A stretch of 64,000 bases of DNA from Daedaleopsis sinensis (Eukaryota; Basidiomycota; Agaricomycetes; Polyporales; Polyporaceae), in contig CM066303.1 in the NCBI GenBank assembly GCA_033807695.1, positions 3,720,001-3,784,000 on the forward strand, in the 5' to 3' direction. The notes beneath the pieces are model-generated. The model was not told where the DNA came from and did no database searches. It saw only the letters and a list, made by a program, of their open reading frames with translations. How positions within the stretch are numbered: position 1 is the first letter of the stretch; each line of letters begins with the position of its first letter. A program made the position numbers and the translations under genes. Below are positions 43,974-55,472 of the stretch, one piece after another.

Positions 43974-46559
43974 GCTGGGGATGATAGAGGAAGGGGGCAG
44001 AGTGCATCTGCCACGTGTTCGCACCGCTCCAGCGTGCTCACCACGAGGACTGGAAAAGACACTCAGAACGAACTGCTAAGTCAGCGACACTCACGCTCAG
44101 CCGACTTGTCGTACATGTACTAGAACGGGACGAAAGTCCGTATCGATGTACACGATGATTTCACATCCGGTACGCGTGATGCGTCTACGAGGGCGGCTGT
44201 ACGAAAGGCGATGTGCGGTTTGGAGACAAGCAGGTGCCGCAGATTGAACAAATAAGGTTACCATGCCCGTGAAGGGCCGCAGAGTGTCGCGTACGAGTAC
44301 GTCCAAAGACGTTAGAACGGAGGATGTGCGGCAGGGGACCCGAAATTCGGATGTGCAAAATGTGGGCAGCGTTCTGCATCTGCGAGTCGGACGAACGGAC
44401 TCTTCAGCTCTCTGCTGTAGGCGGAATGACTTCGTATCAGCCGAGAACGTGGACTGGGTTCATATAGCGAATACACCGACCATGAATTTTGCAGACACTG
44501 TATGCTGTACCTGTCTCTACCACTCAAACAATTGTCTCAGAAAGTTCTCTAACGATCTTCGCCCATGGCCAGGACAGCTTGACTCGTCGGCCGCCACGGC
44601 GTCCAGCGCATCCGCAGGCGCTCCAAAGGGTAGTTGTTGGCTTCTCTGACTCGTAGATTTGTGTGGTATAGACTCGCAGCTCACAATCTGTTCTAGCCAA
44701 TGGCACAGATGTAGACAGAAGAATCGCAGGTGCTCGCGATCGACATTTTCGTGCATATCGCCACGGACGAGCAAGGCCGCCGCGCCGGAGTACTCGCGAA
44801 AAAGCTTCACTGGCATGCTGGGATGGCTCCGATAGATCGTTGCGCGTGCGCAGTGGCCTCAGGCGTGAGGGCTGCGACTGTGGTCAGCTCATCGTAACGT
44901 GAAATGATCGAAGTAGCTCGTGACTCACCGCACTCGTCGGCTTCTCCGCATCGAATGGCTTCCGACGGTGATAAAGTACCTTGTACAGATCGTCAGGAGT
45001 CCAGCAAATGATGAAATGACGGTGAGGGTTTCCGGTGCCTAGCTCATCTCGCCCGCGCCTCACAGGTGTCGCGCAGGCCGTGCCCAATGTTGTCTCTTAG
45101 AGCGAAGTACCGCGCAGTGCCAGTCCGGCGTCGGGAGTGTCCGAACGGGTCGAGGCTTGTGCGTGGCGTATGAGGGACAGGGCGTTGTGGACGGAGCACT
45201 TGAAAGAACCTAGTATGCGATAAACAGTGCTCTCCGGAGTAAAGCTACGAGTGTAGAGTGCGGAGGAGAAAGACCAGCACCGCGCAGACGGGGAAGGATG
45301 CTCACAGCAATGCCCACGTCACAGGTCGCATCTACCAGCTCACGCTCTCCGTGTCGATCACCAACAAGACTACGGCAGGGTGTTCGACCGATGACGCCGG
45401 CTCTATATGTGGCCACGGATGTGTGCAGATCGGTGAGTATAGGCTCGGAGTCTTGCAGCTTGCAGAGCCAACGCGATGGCCGGAGGAGGAGGAGGCCGCT
45501 CAAGGGCAACGAGACCCCGAGGCGGATGGGTGGAGGGTACACAGGGTGTTAGGAGGACCTAAAAGCTGCAGACATGTTTCTTACCTAGCGTACAGGTACA
45601 AACAACCGTCAACCTCACACCAGTAGTATCCAGGGAGGCCGGGGCGCAATGCGCATAGGGATAGAGAGAAGCATGGAGGGTCGATTACGCATGGCAGTCG
45701 CGAGTAGACAAGGCGAGGGTTAGCGCAATAGGATCCAAGAAAAAACAGACTGTCATGATGAGGATAGTAGTAGACAGCAGCTTGAGGAACGCAAGGATAG
45801 AGACGAAGTTCAAGACGGAGGAGGAGCAGAGCCTGTTCGGCGCTTGCGGCAAAGTCGATGACGTAAACACGGGCGCTATCTGCAGTCGAGTTGCCGCCGC
45901 ATGCATTATGCATATCCTCTCCTTTACGAGTCTGTGCGCGACCGGCGACCCTAATAGTGTGCGACAGCCCCCCTTCCCCTCGCAACGCCCTCTGCATCCC
46001 CTCGAACCTGAAAATGCACCTGCCCGGCCCGCGCTCTCGCAGAAAGAACGCAAATGTACCTTCCGGAACGGCAGCAAAAGGGCGGTTCGAGGGAAGTGTA
46101 GCGGACGCCGTGGAGTGCATAGTTCATATAGGGCGTCCTGGTGAGTCTATAAACTTGTCTTTGCGGCTACGCGAGGTCCGATATACCATGGCGCATTCCT
46201 GTCAAGATGCCACCACACCTTTTGTCTCAACGCAGGCTTAGAAAGCACATCCTGGATGTGTGTTATGTGTCCGAGAATCCGGTACCGTATCTATTCAGAC
46301 ACTAGGCCGGTCTTACCACAAAGGTGACAAGTAATCACAGATCAATTATCATGCCGTCGTGCAGGAGACAGCGGACGCGGACGCTGTCTGTCTAATGCGC
46401 TTGATGCGCATGAACTCGTACTACGGCCCCCCGGAGGTCAAAACAATGTACTCCTCCCCCCGCCGTGCGCGTGTCATTTGCGCTCTATGCATTAGAACGC
46501 GTCCTGGACGTCCCTAAGCTCGCTTACCGTACCATCCGACCCGTCAGCATCAGCGCGTC
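43974..46559. other. Repeat-derived region upstream of DUF6535 copy 1
   Basis: No complete gene can be supported. On the minus strand 45,087-44,620 shows exon-like pieces (one reading HRHFIICWTPDDLYKVLYHR before GTGAGT, another MPVKLFREYSGAAALLV before GTGAGC) that might be part of an unrecognised gene. The stretch 45,250-46,150 has a diverged relative at 53,100-53,900, for example CAGGGAGGCCGGGG followed by GCGCATAGGGATAG near 45,631 and 53,460, with a GT donor conserved just upstream on the minus strand in both. Confidence 0.35.
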
Positions 46560-47092
46560 CTCAACGCGGGTCATTCTCTCCCCTCTCAGGATACTCTCGT
46601 GTGCTCTCAAAGCGCATACCACACGCGTATCATGCGCATCACCGTCTCCGCGATCCCTCCTGAACTCAGTACCATATCTATCTGGACACCGGCCGACCGC
46701 GACAAGCCGATAGGTACGTACGTGTACGTGCACAGACCCCGTTGGCACATCCTGCTCACTCTTTCTGAACGCGTCCGGTGCGCGCAGACTTGTCTTCCAC
46801 GCCGCCAGGAGTACCTCTCGAAATTTCTGTGCGCTCTCAAAATGCGTACTGCATGCGCATCGTGCACCGTCTGCGTGATCCCTGGGAACTCAGTATCGTA
46901 TCCCTCTCAGGCTGGGCACCGACACTGGCCGACCGCGACACAGCCGCCAGATACGAGTGCGAGCACAGGACCCAGAGGCGCATGGACATGCGATGCGGTT
47001 ACTTTGAGCTTCAAATACTTGCACAAGACCCGGAGACAGATGTTGAAAGCGTCGGCGCGGCGACACTCAGACCCGCCCTAGGTTGCCGCTAG
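46560..47092. repeat. Degenerate minisatellite-like repeat, unit about 220-230 bp (block 1)
   Basis: Two diverged units can be read, for example CCGACCGCGACAAGCCGATA near 46,695 and GGCCGACCGCGACACAGCCG near 46,928, each followed by a RGATACGNGTNCGNGCACAG-like phrase and preceded by a GCATCNNCGTC-type phrase. The same family recurs at 55,680-56,470. It is GC-rich and full of GCGCATC-like words. Long open frames here are probably by-products of base composition. Confidence 0.5.
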
Positions 47093-47128
47093 GAAGAGGC
47101 CGCCACGAGGACAACGCCACAGGAACAT

Positions 47129-47415
47129 CCTCTGCGGCTCACACTACGACTAGCGCACGAGCTCTCCGCTCGCAGTAGCAATCGCACACACACCGTCTTG
47201 AAGGCGGATCCTGGACATCATCGGATCGGGGACATCCAGCAGCTCGCATCATGCCCCTTGTGCGCCGTCAATCACCCCCCACACACACATCCTCCGCGGC
47301 TCACATTACGACGCGCGCACGAGCTCTCCGCTCGCTCGCACACACACCGTCCTGAAGGCGGATCCTGGACATCATCGGATCGGACACACGCACGTCATCC
47401 GGCAGCTCGCATCAT
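47129..47415. repeat. Tandem duplication, two ~125-bp copies 162 bp apart
   Basis: Copies at 47,129-47,252 and 47,291-47,415 share long identical words such as GGCGGATCCTGGACATCATC, ACGAGCTCTCCGCTCGC and GGCAGCTCGCATCAT-like ends. They differ by a few substitutions and small indels. No coding role is apparent. Confidence 0.75.
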
Positions 47416-48018
47416 CCGTCAATCGCCCCGCACACGCTCATACGTCCACCTCCTCGAGTTCGCAACGCACTTCGCAGGGGCACAACACGCCTGGTACAGT
47501 GCAACGGACGCCCCGTACGTTGCGCGGCCGTCTGGACACCGACACGGCATGCACCATCCCCAGCCTGAGCCTTGGTGTGCACTCGCGCGAGATTGCGGTG
47601 TGCAGCTTCTAGCTTCGCCGCGGACTTCGACTCGCCTGGGATCCCTGGCGCAGTGCGCTCCGGCCGATGATTAAGAACGACTACACTGCCTTGTGGTGTA
47701 CGTTAATACAGGCTCACTGATCCCGACAGGCTCCTACTCATCGCTGGACTCGAATATCAATAAATCTCGTCAGACCTGAGCTCCCTAACCTATGTTGCCA
47801 CGGCCTCCATCGCAGGTGTCACCGTCGGCGTAGACTCGGGGTTTCTTCCGCCCCTTCTTGTGGAGCGGGTCCGTCACCCGGCGTGCTCGATGTCTGCCAG
47901 CGTCCGGCCGGATGGAATTCTGCGGGATTTCTACTACTCGCTCTTGACTCTGCACGCTAGGGCTGAGATACATAATAGACCGTGTAAAAGTATAGCAGGC
48001 CAGCGGAATGTGGACTGG

Positions 48019-48293
48019 TCTCTTTAGGGAGCATATTGGTTATCTGCATTTCAAGTTCACCACCGTCTGATCATGGTCGAATTGCCATTGATTGAAAACA
48101 CCGTGCCGTGCATTTGATATACTGAGCTATAGCGACGAAAGGTCAACTAGTTTCTCCCTAGGGAGTATATCAGTTATGAGCATTTCAAGCTCGAAGTAAG
48201 TTCACCACTGATCTATCATGCTCGAATTACCATTGATTGAAAGCACTGCGCATTTGATATCCTGAGCTATCTCGGAGCGATGAAAGGTCAACT
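48019..48293. repeat. Tandem duplication, two ~135-bp copies
   Basis: Copies at about 48,019-48,149 and 48,153-48,293 share GCATTTCAAG, a CCATTGATTGAAA word, GCATTTGATATNCTGAGCTAT and GAAAGGTCAACT. They are diverged by substitutions and two small insertions. They lie just outside the inverted repeat that begins at 48,326. Confidence 0.7.
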
Positions 48294-48325
48294 GTCCGCG
48301 CCTTTCTGTCACACCGAGGACACCC

Positions 48326-49714
48326 GGGCCGTGGGGCACCTTCCGCCGGATTCCGACGGAATCCGGCGGATGATGGCGGACGTCAGGCACCAGTGATGCG
48401 CCACGCGGGTGGGCGGTGATGGGACCACGACTGACCACGAGCGTTCATAACAGAGGCTCGTATAAATGTGCTGCGGTTGAGATGGGTATGAAGAAGGATG
48501 ATTCTAGCACATTGACCATTTAAGTCTCGCGTGTTGAGAGGTTAAGGACGGATACTCACAACTTCGGTATCATCAGGCCCGAAGTGTCTCCACTTAAGCA
48601 CGCCACTTTCGGGGGTAGCATCTTAGCAATACATACCGCTGCGTAGAAGTACCAATCCTGCTATACACATCTGGACGGTGCCAGCTGTGATGGCACTTCT
48701 GCCTTCTGACCGAGGTTTATTTGCAGGCGATATAGAAATACCTCAAAATTGATGTTGCTCAGTCGAATTGAATGATTGATCGAGCAACTCAACCTGTGTC
48801 TAGCGGTCCGCATCGAGAAAAGCCATTAAGCCCTTAAGGTGGCTGTGTGCATCCCCTGAAGCGAGTGTCGGAGTGGTTATTGATATGAATGACTTCGATG
48901 GGATTAACATGCGCACTCGCCGGTCGTCAATATTGGTGTCGACACATCGCGTACACCACGCATAGAGTGTATACGTACCAGACAAGCAATGACTCCACCA
49001 GCAGAATTCAGAAGTACCGGTGGTACCAATGAAATACTAGGGAGAGCTATCTCGATTAGACGTCTATGAATGGGATCTCACAGTATAGTGAGACCACAAT
49101 GGATGTAACGTACTTAAGTAACCTGCCGCTTGGCTCGACAATCCGCACCGTTCCGTGCTTAAGTGAACTGGTTTCGTGCTTAATGGGAAATGTTCTATGC
49201 TTACTAGCGTGAGTAGTATATACTTGGAGTTGTGTCGTTCAAGTTGAGATGTTAGATACCGGCCAAACAGGCTGGACAGTGTTTGAATTACTAGAGAATT
49301 TCATGTAGATACAGTGAGAAGACACAGCCTATGTCAAGCATTTGTGTGTGCTCACAGCCTAAGGGTACTGCGACGTGCATGAGTTGAACGCATGGTGGCA
49401 CTGGCAGCCTGTCCGGGGGTCTTGCCAATCAAGTTATAACGATTTGAGGAGAGGAGTCGGTGTTGAGGAGTGCTTAAGGGACTCGACCACTAGAATGCTT
49501 CAAAGCTTTGAAGCTTTACCGGCCAACGTAAATGAGGGAAGGCTGCAAGGGCCCGCTTGTGCGGTGCGGGAGGCTGCGAGGAGGTACTGGTGCGCTATCC
49601 TAGTATGTAAGTACAGCCCATCACCGCCCACCCACATGGCGCATCACTGGTACCTGACGTCCGCCATCATCCGCCGGAATCCGTCGGAATCCGGCGGAAG
49701 GTGCCCCACGGCCC
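48326..49714. repeat. Pair of 98-bp inverted repeats, each with a hairpin, 1.2 kb apart
   Basis: The left arm (48,326-48,423) and the right arm (49,617-49,714) are inverted copies of equal length with few differences. Each contains a 29-bp palindrome (48,342-48,370 and 49,670-49,698). The left one has perfect 14-nt arms around a single A; the right one has one mismatch. The DNA between them is AT-richer than its surroundings and shows no gene. This could be a non-autonomous transposon of about 1.4 kb, but I did not find a convincing target duplication. Confidence 0.6.
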
Positions 49715-50350
49715 TGGTAATCTGGTCACACCTCGGGATCACACGGGCATACCAAACAGTCCCAGTGTAGTCTGTGGTTGCCTCTTCAATTGCTACCTTC
49801 CGAGTTAAGTCAACAGCCAAAGCTACTACTGTACATGTCGGATCAAAGCAAGTATACATGATTAACTTGAGATTTGTGCTTCATCCAAAATCGTAGGGAC
49901 CGACATCGTCCTAACTAGCCTTCGAGCTTCGAGCTCTAGGCTCAAGTCAAATCAACTTCTAGGCACGTTTCTTGTAAGCTGTCTCTAGATCTACCGGATG
50001 CGTCCAGTTTTCTCCACCTATGACCGCAGTCCTGACGAACTCAATGGTCCTAGATCCGGCACAAAGTCAGTCGCAACATACCTGCAACTGCAGGCCGGCA
50101 GGGAAGACAAATGATTCCTTCTCACCAAACAACTGTTGCAGTTAAGCTCCTACTCCGCTTAGGAAATTACCCGGGGACTTTGATGTCCAAGTAGTACATG
50201 GTCGGATTTCACAACTTCCAGTGCCTAAGCCAGGGTATATAAGCCTACCTCAACATCAGCAATGCTCTCCTCAGAGCAAACGAACCAAAGAGCTCTTTCA
50301 CAACTTCACATCCCCTCGACCTCCACTCGTCGCTGCTCCACACACTCGAC
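49715..50350. other. Upstream region of the secreted-protein gene
   Basis: No coding region was seen. The distal part is AT-rich; the last 150 bp hold the promoter with a clear TATA box and a pyrimidine-rich leader before the ATG. Confidence 0.5.
50236..50242 (+). promoter_or_regulatory. TATA box of the cysteine-rich secreted-protein gene
   Basis: TATATAA lies 109-115 nt before the ATG at 50,351. The following leader is CT- and CA-rich, as is common for well-expressed fungal genes. Confidence 0.6.
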
Positions 50351-50941
50351 ATGTTTGCACTCACCATCCCTTTCGTTGCCCTTCTCGCAGCGGTCAGTTT
50401 GACCGCAGGCGCAACCATCCCCGATGCCACCGATCCTACTCTGCAGCCCATTCCTGTCGGCTCCGCCGACGGATTCTACCAGGGATACGTCCACGAGAAC
50501 GGCAGCACCGTCTGGGAGTTCCTCGGCGCAGACGCCGCCTCGGTCAACCCCAAGAACGCGACCTTCACCTCCGGCACTGCCATTGCCAAGGGAGCGAACT
50601 CGGAGTCTGCGCTCGTCAAGCGTGACTCCATTACCTGCAACGGGTACGGCATCAACGCCGACAGCGTGAACGTCGCGCAGGGCGAGCTCGCGGACATGTG
50701 CGGGTCCGGGTACTACTTCGGCTCCCGAAGCATCGCTCGCGTGTACGCCGACACCGTCGCGTACGGGTGCAACTACGGGAACGGGCAGACGTGCCACAGC
50801 GACGACGTGTGGTACTTCTACGCGCAGATCAACTCCAAATGCGGCTTCACGCACGGGTCGAGCGCGGGGGCTGGCCACTACGACGCCACGGGCTGGAAGG
50901 CGGCATACGGCCGCGTGTCCCAGGGCAGTGGCTTCTGCTGA
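50351..50941 (+). CDS. Cysteine-rich secreted protein, unknown function
   Basis: This uninterrupted frame of 196 aa starts with a signal peptide (FALTIPFVALLAAVSLTAGA) after the ATG. A pro-region with two possible N-glycosylation sites (NGS, NAT) ends in ALVKR, a Kex2-type cleavage site. The mature domain of about 105 residues begins DSITCNGYG and has six cysteines, glycine- and tyrosine-rich loops and a C-terminal GSGFC, so it is probably a compact disulfide-bonded protein. I do not recognise the family; a secreted effector-like or cell-wall protein is possible. Codon use is strongly GC-ending, suggesting high expression. A GTAAGT at 50,959 and an acceptor at 51,015 suggest a 57-nt intron in the 3' UTR. 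It is the only intact ordinary gene within the DUF6535 repeat array. Confidence 0.85.
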   Translation: MFALTIPFVALLAAVSLTAGATIPDATDPTLQPIPVGSADGFYQGYVHENGSTVWEFLGADAASVNPKNATFTSGTAIAKGANSESALVKRDSITCNGYGINADSVNVAQGELADMCGSGYYFGSRSIARVYADTVAYGCNYGNGQTCHSDDVWYFYAQINSKCGFTHGSSAGAGHYDATGWKAAYGRVSQGSGFC

Positions 50942-52136
50942 GCTGTTGGACGTTCATGGTAAGTCCCTCACAAACTTTAGCATCGTTACCCTCGACTTAC
51001 CACATCGTACTCCAGCCAGCAGAACGCACTCCAGCTTTGCGGGCACACCCTGATCCGAGGGTAGTCAGGTGTACAATGATGTTTTGAAGATATATCGAGA
51101 GTCACGTGGTTCAAATGGTTATATTGCATACCGCTTACATGGATAGCTGTACCATCGCGTGTATGTGGACAGCCTGAGAAGTGAGCGTACAGCACAGTTG
51201 CAGCCTGAACGAAGTTAAACACGCGTGAGTCGTCATTCAACGGAAACTTTGACAACGACGTACCGGGCGAGCAGGACTCGGCCCCAGCAAACCGTATTTA
51301 ACGCTCTTGGCTACCTTTCGGTCTGTTTCAAATCATGATCCAAGGGTACCGTCAGCTTCAGTCGTGCGGATGAGAGGACATATACCACCAAACGTGATGG
51401 GGGTGTACACGAGTGCATCAGAGCTCTTGTTTTCCGTGGCTGCTAGACCTTGCGCGAGGTGGAACGAGAGGCAGAGCTAGACCTTCACAGAGAGGTTCGT
51501 GAGCACCGGAAGAGGATACGAGTCATGGAGAGAAGCTCACATTGCCATGTCTGATTAGGGCACGGGGCCAAGATTACGTGAGGTGCATCGGGACGTGCGC
51601 ATCATCCGCGTCGCAGTGGTGAGCGGGGGAGGACTGCGTGGTGACTGACCATCACATCCCCGAAAGGATAGCGTGGACGAGCCCAGGAAACGGGAGTGCG
51701 CGGGGAGAACTGAATCCGGGCCCAGAGTCGAGGAATGTGGTCCGTCGGAAGTTCCAGTCAGGAGTAGGATACCGGGAGGTAGCTGCAGAGAATAGTGCAG
51801 CGGTTATTAGTCTGATATCGTTGACTGCCATTGTTTATGCAGGACCAACGTTCGACCGACCTTGAAGAAACTTGGCTCGAATTCAACTGGAGGGCTTTTG
51901 ACGGAGAGACATGCGAGGGCGTCGATGCGTGGTCCCATCCAAGTCAGCGGGTAGGACTATCCTCGGAGGTCAGAGACAGAGGCGGTTTTCGGTGGTCAGG
52001 ACAGAGAGCGGGCCTCGGGCGGTCCCCTATGGTCGGAATAGAGTGGGTGGGGCTAGGGTTGGCGGTCGCAACAGGCACTCGAGCGGTGCGACGACTTGGC
52101 TGAGACCCCCGAGCATTACAGCGTGGTTGAGAATTT
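50942..52136. other. Region between the secreted-protein gene and the DUF6535 fragment
   Basis: No gene is recognised. The stretch 51,390-51,500 (GGGGTGTACACGA, then GCTAGACCTTGCGCGAG) has a weak relative at 53,085-53,160, so part of this DNA also belongs to the duplicated array. Confidence 0.4.
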
Positions 52137-52386
52137 TGCGAGTCTACACTCAGTGTCTTCCAATTCTGACAGATGGCACGTCGAAGCGACAAACACAGTA
52201 CATAATAAATGTAAGAATCATATGGCCCCTCGGGATGCTGAGTGTGGATGCCTTGAGCCACTCCCACAAGGTCCATGCACAAGTCGGATGTACCTGTATT
52301 GCGTTCTGGGTCAAATTCTAGAGACTCGTTGAGTCGATCTGCCCATTTGTGTGTCTCCGTGTCCTTCATGTAGTCCCTTACGGTTC
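52137..52386 (-). pseudogene. DUF6535 gene fragment, copy 3
   Basis: The minus strand reads WADRLNESLEFDPERNTG followed by SDLCMDLVGVAQ and, further on, NWKTLS. This matches the end of exon 4 of the two full paralogues (copy 2 has PERNTGPSDMCMDLVSVAQD and NQKTLSAQ at the corresponding place). Similarity ends near 52,386. None of the membrane-helix region is present, so this is a truncated relic. Confidence 0.7.
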
Positions 52387-54259
52387 CGCCCCGCCTCCTC
52401 CTTCATCTTGTAGAAGTTCGCTTCCCGCGACGTGCAGGCCGGCGTCGTGCAGGCCGAAGAACACGGAGACGTATACGCTGCGAGTGGAGTGCTTCGTCTC
52501 AAGTGCTCCGTTCGCAATGACGTCTTCGTACTCGCGTTGCGCATGCGGAGCTTCGACGGTGTCGTCCTCGGCGCGCAGGCGGCCGAAGAGACCCTACGTC
52601 ACTAAACACGACGCACCGATGCACCACTGCGCGAACAGCAGCCGATCTGGTGGCTTCAGGGCAGAAGGGTGGGGAGGGGTGCACACCGAGGAGGTTCGGG
52701 CTGGTGTCCTGTAGCGAGCGGCGAGGTGAACCCCCGTGAAGATCGTTAGAGTCTCGATGGAGCCGTCGACGCAGCCGAGAAGCGTCTAGAGCTCCGAGCA
52801 GCGGAAGGAGGGAGGAGACGGTAATCTGCGGCTGGTTCGTCAAGCTGTGTTGTCGAGCGCGGCGAAGAGCGCGCATTGCCGTAGCAGTCGAGAGTGGCGA
52901 GTACCAGGAAATGTCGGAGTGCTCGCGAGAAGGCTTGAAAGCCGATGATTTGACTCGTTAGGATATTGACGTGGGCTAGAGACGTTATGTGTGGAGGTAA
53001 TACGGAGTCCATGCTGCTGAGCACGGGATGCAGCTGGGCACGGACGAACGATCCCCCGTACTTTATGGGAGTGAATGTGCAGTAAGCGGGGTGTACACGA
53101 TCGAGTAAAGGTTCCTGTATGCGGGGGCTACCAGGTCTTGCGCGAGTGGCAAAGAAGGCGCGACCTGGAAAATCACGGTGTCAGACGATACGAGTTGTAA
53201 AAGGATCGCTGAGAACCAGAGTCAAGCGTAGAGTACGGGATAGTCGTCCAGATGAGACTCTACGTATGCTAGGCGGAATTCGCATGCATACAGATAGCAC
53301 AAATCGAGCATTCGTGCTCGAAGCGGATAGACGGGCGAGACGAGGGACAGGAGTACACACTGGCAGTGTGTGGGGTGGATCTAGACGCTGTGGATATATC
53401 ACTTACCTGGCGAACGGGCACATAACCGTGAGCTGGACTCCAGTAGTCTCGAAGATGCCTCAGGGAGGCCGGGGAGCAAAGCGCATAGGGATAGTCACAA
53501 AAGAGATGCATCGAGGGAGTCGAGTGAGCGCAAGGCAGTGGCGAGGGGACAGACAGAGGATAGAGCAATAAGAACTGAGCGAGGACAGGCGTTGTTGATC
53601 AGCAGAGCAGTAGACAGCAGCAGCCTGAGGAGGACTAAGGATAGAGACGAGAGCCTGCAGGCGCCCTGGTCCTGTTTCGGCGCTTCCGGCAGAGTCGATG
53701 ACGCGCACCGGGCGCTCTCGCTCGTGCTCCTCGTTCTCTCCTGCCGTCGTGTCCGCCGCTGCATGGATCCTTGCGCGTCCTCTCGCACCTGCGCCGGTGC
53801 GGCCCCCGCCCTCGCAGAAGGAACGCAAATGCACAGTCCGGAACGGCAGCGAAAGGGCGATTCGAGGGATGTATAGTGTATACTACCAAGGGTCTGGTAC
53901 ACAGGTGAGTCCCTACTTCTGCACTCGCCGCTCACTCGGTCCGATAGACTGTGGTCCATCCCCCTCAAGATGCGCTCCACTGCCGATCACCCACCGTACG
54001 TTTCCTTAGGGTCGAGAAAGCGCGTCCTGGACGCGTAGTACGTGTCCCAGACACAGACAAGTCCCAAAACCACGCCGCCGTGTTATGAGACAGCGCACGC
54101 GCTGTCTTGCACACCGGCAGGAACACCTGCCGAATGCGCTCCACGCGTATGACCTCGTCCGCCGGCTCCCGGGCGGTCGACAAACCCCCTCGCTGTGCGC
54201 ATGTCTGAAGTGCGCCATGCGCTTGGACGCGTCCGCGACGTCCCCAAGCCCGTGTACCG
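52387..54259. other. Diverged duplicated DNA, no intact gene
   Basis: The minus strand at 52,390-52,600 has a GC-rich exon-like stretch (reading for example GLFGRLRAEDDTVEAPHAQR) with no recognised family. The part 53,100-53,900 resembles 45,250-46,150. Pieces of 53,980-54,255 resemble 46,250-46,560, for example CGCGTCCTGGACG followed by a GTGCGCATGTC-like word. A diverged array unit is the best explanation. Confidence 0.4.
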
Positions 54260-54441
54260 TATTGGAAATAGGCAAGAACACGAGCAGAGCGACGACGAGC
54301 GAAGCGGAAGGATGCAACAGGACTAGAGATTTTGATGTATCTACAATGTACAGTAGATACTACGCGGAATAAGGTTTCGGCCATGGCCGAGCTGTACAGT
54401 ACCGCCCTAAGCGCTCTACAAGCGCCGGGTTACTTTCAACA
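54260..54441 (-). repeat. 3' LTR of the gag-only copia element
   Basis: This 182-bp repeat is identical by eye to 55,488-55,669. It lies 34 bp beyond the gag stop codon. AAGGGGCG next to it on the minus strand is the likely polypurine tract. Confidence 0.92.
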
Positions 54442-54475
54442 CGCCCCTTAAGCCTGCGCTTGTGAGCAAGAGCCA

Positions 54476-55312
54476 TTAGTACAAGCGGAGAACCTCAGTG
54501 TCCGAATCATCTATCCCAAAACGCGCAACGTGCGATGAGAGACGCCCCTCCCCATCACCACCTTCCTCCTCCCTGCCTCGAGTCTTCTTCGGCTTAGCAA
54601 ACGACTTGGGAGTCGGGCACTCACGAATGTAGTGGCCAACACCTCCGCAGAGGTGGCAGGTGACTTCGCCACGAGCGACGAGCGCATGAGCACTGGAGAA
54701 GTCCGAAGCACTGGCCTGGGCACGACGAAGTTGAGCTTCGAAGCCAGTGATGCGAGTGGTGACAGCAGAGATGGTGAGCGAGTCGAACGGAAGGGACTCG
54801 AGCTGCGTGAGGACGGGGGCATAATCGGGGGAAAGGCCTTCGGTGATGACGAGGATGATGTCGATGGTCGTGGCGGGACAAGGGGTGTGAGAGAGCTCGA
54901 GAGCTCGTGCACGAACACGACCGATCCAGCCGATGGCGGACTCGTCCTCGTTCTTGACCATGCGAAGGAAGGAGCGACGGAGAGAGAGAGCAGAATTGAC
55001 TGACGAAGAACGATGCACCTGCTCGAGCGCTTCCCACATCTCGCGAGGGTTTTCCATGCCCAACACGAAAGGCACCTGGGAGGGATCGATGGCAAGGATG
55101 ATCTTCGACCTAGCCAGCTCCCGCTTCTTCTGCTGCTCCCGCACTCCCTTCGGACCCTTGGGGATCATCTCCTCGGTCGGGACCTCGGAGGATGGGCGGA
55201 CAACATCCCAGAGATCCAATGCAACGAGGATAGAACTCATCTGAACGCGCCACACCTCGTAGTTGCCCTCGATGAGCTGCGTGATGCGGTGTTGACTGGG
55301 TCTTTCGTCCAT
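54476..55312 (-). CDS. Copia-type Gag protein of the TR-GAG element
   Basis: The 278-aa intact frame starts at ATG 55,312. Its N-terminal part has the UBN2/copia Gag features GNYEVWRVQMSSILVALDLW and a segment on binding of a dimer helix (EMWEALEQVHRSSS). Near the C-terminus is a canonical zinc knuckle CX2CX4HX4C reading CHLCGGVGHYIREC, followed by a basic and acidic tail. It would package RNA. No protease or pol sequence follows; the stop is 34 bp from the LTR. The absence of any disruption suggests that the protein is under selection or that the insertion is young. Confidence 0.92.
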   Translation of the reverse strand: MDERPSQHRITQLIEGNYEVWRVQMSSILVALDLWDVVRPSSEVPTEEMIPKGPKGVREQQKKRELARSKIILAIDPSQVPFVLGMENPREMWEALEQVHRSSSVNSALSLRRSFLRMVKNEDESAIGWIGRVRARALELSHTPCPATTIDIILVITEGLSPDYAPVLTQLESLPFDSLTISAVTTRITGFEAQLRRAQASASDFSSAHALVARGEVTCHLCGGVGHYIRECPTPKSFAKPKKTRGREEEGGDGEGRLSSHVARFGIDDSDTEVLRLY

Positions 55313-55472
55313 GGTGATGGGGGAGACGGCGGGGGAGATGAGGGGGTAAGGACAGTGGGCTCGGAGTCGAAGACGTGTGTCGGACTGAAGTTGCTCGGGA
55401 GGCTACCGACCGTTTGCGAGCGGTTACGAACGAGTTGACGACGATGACAAGTGAGAACGAGCAGTTTAAGCA

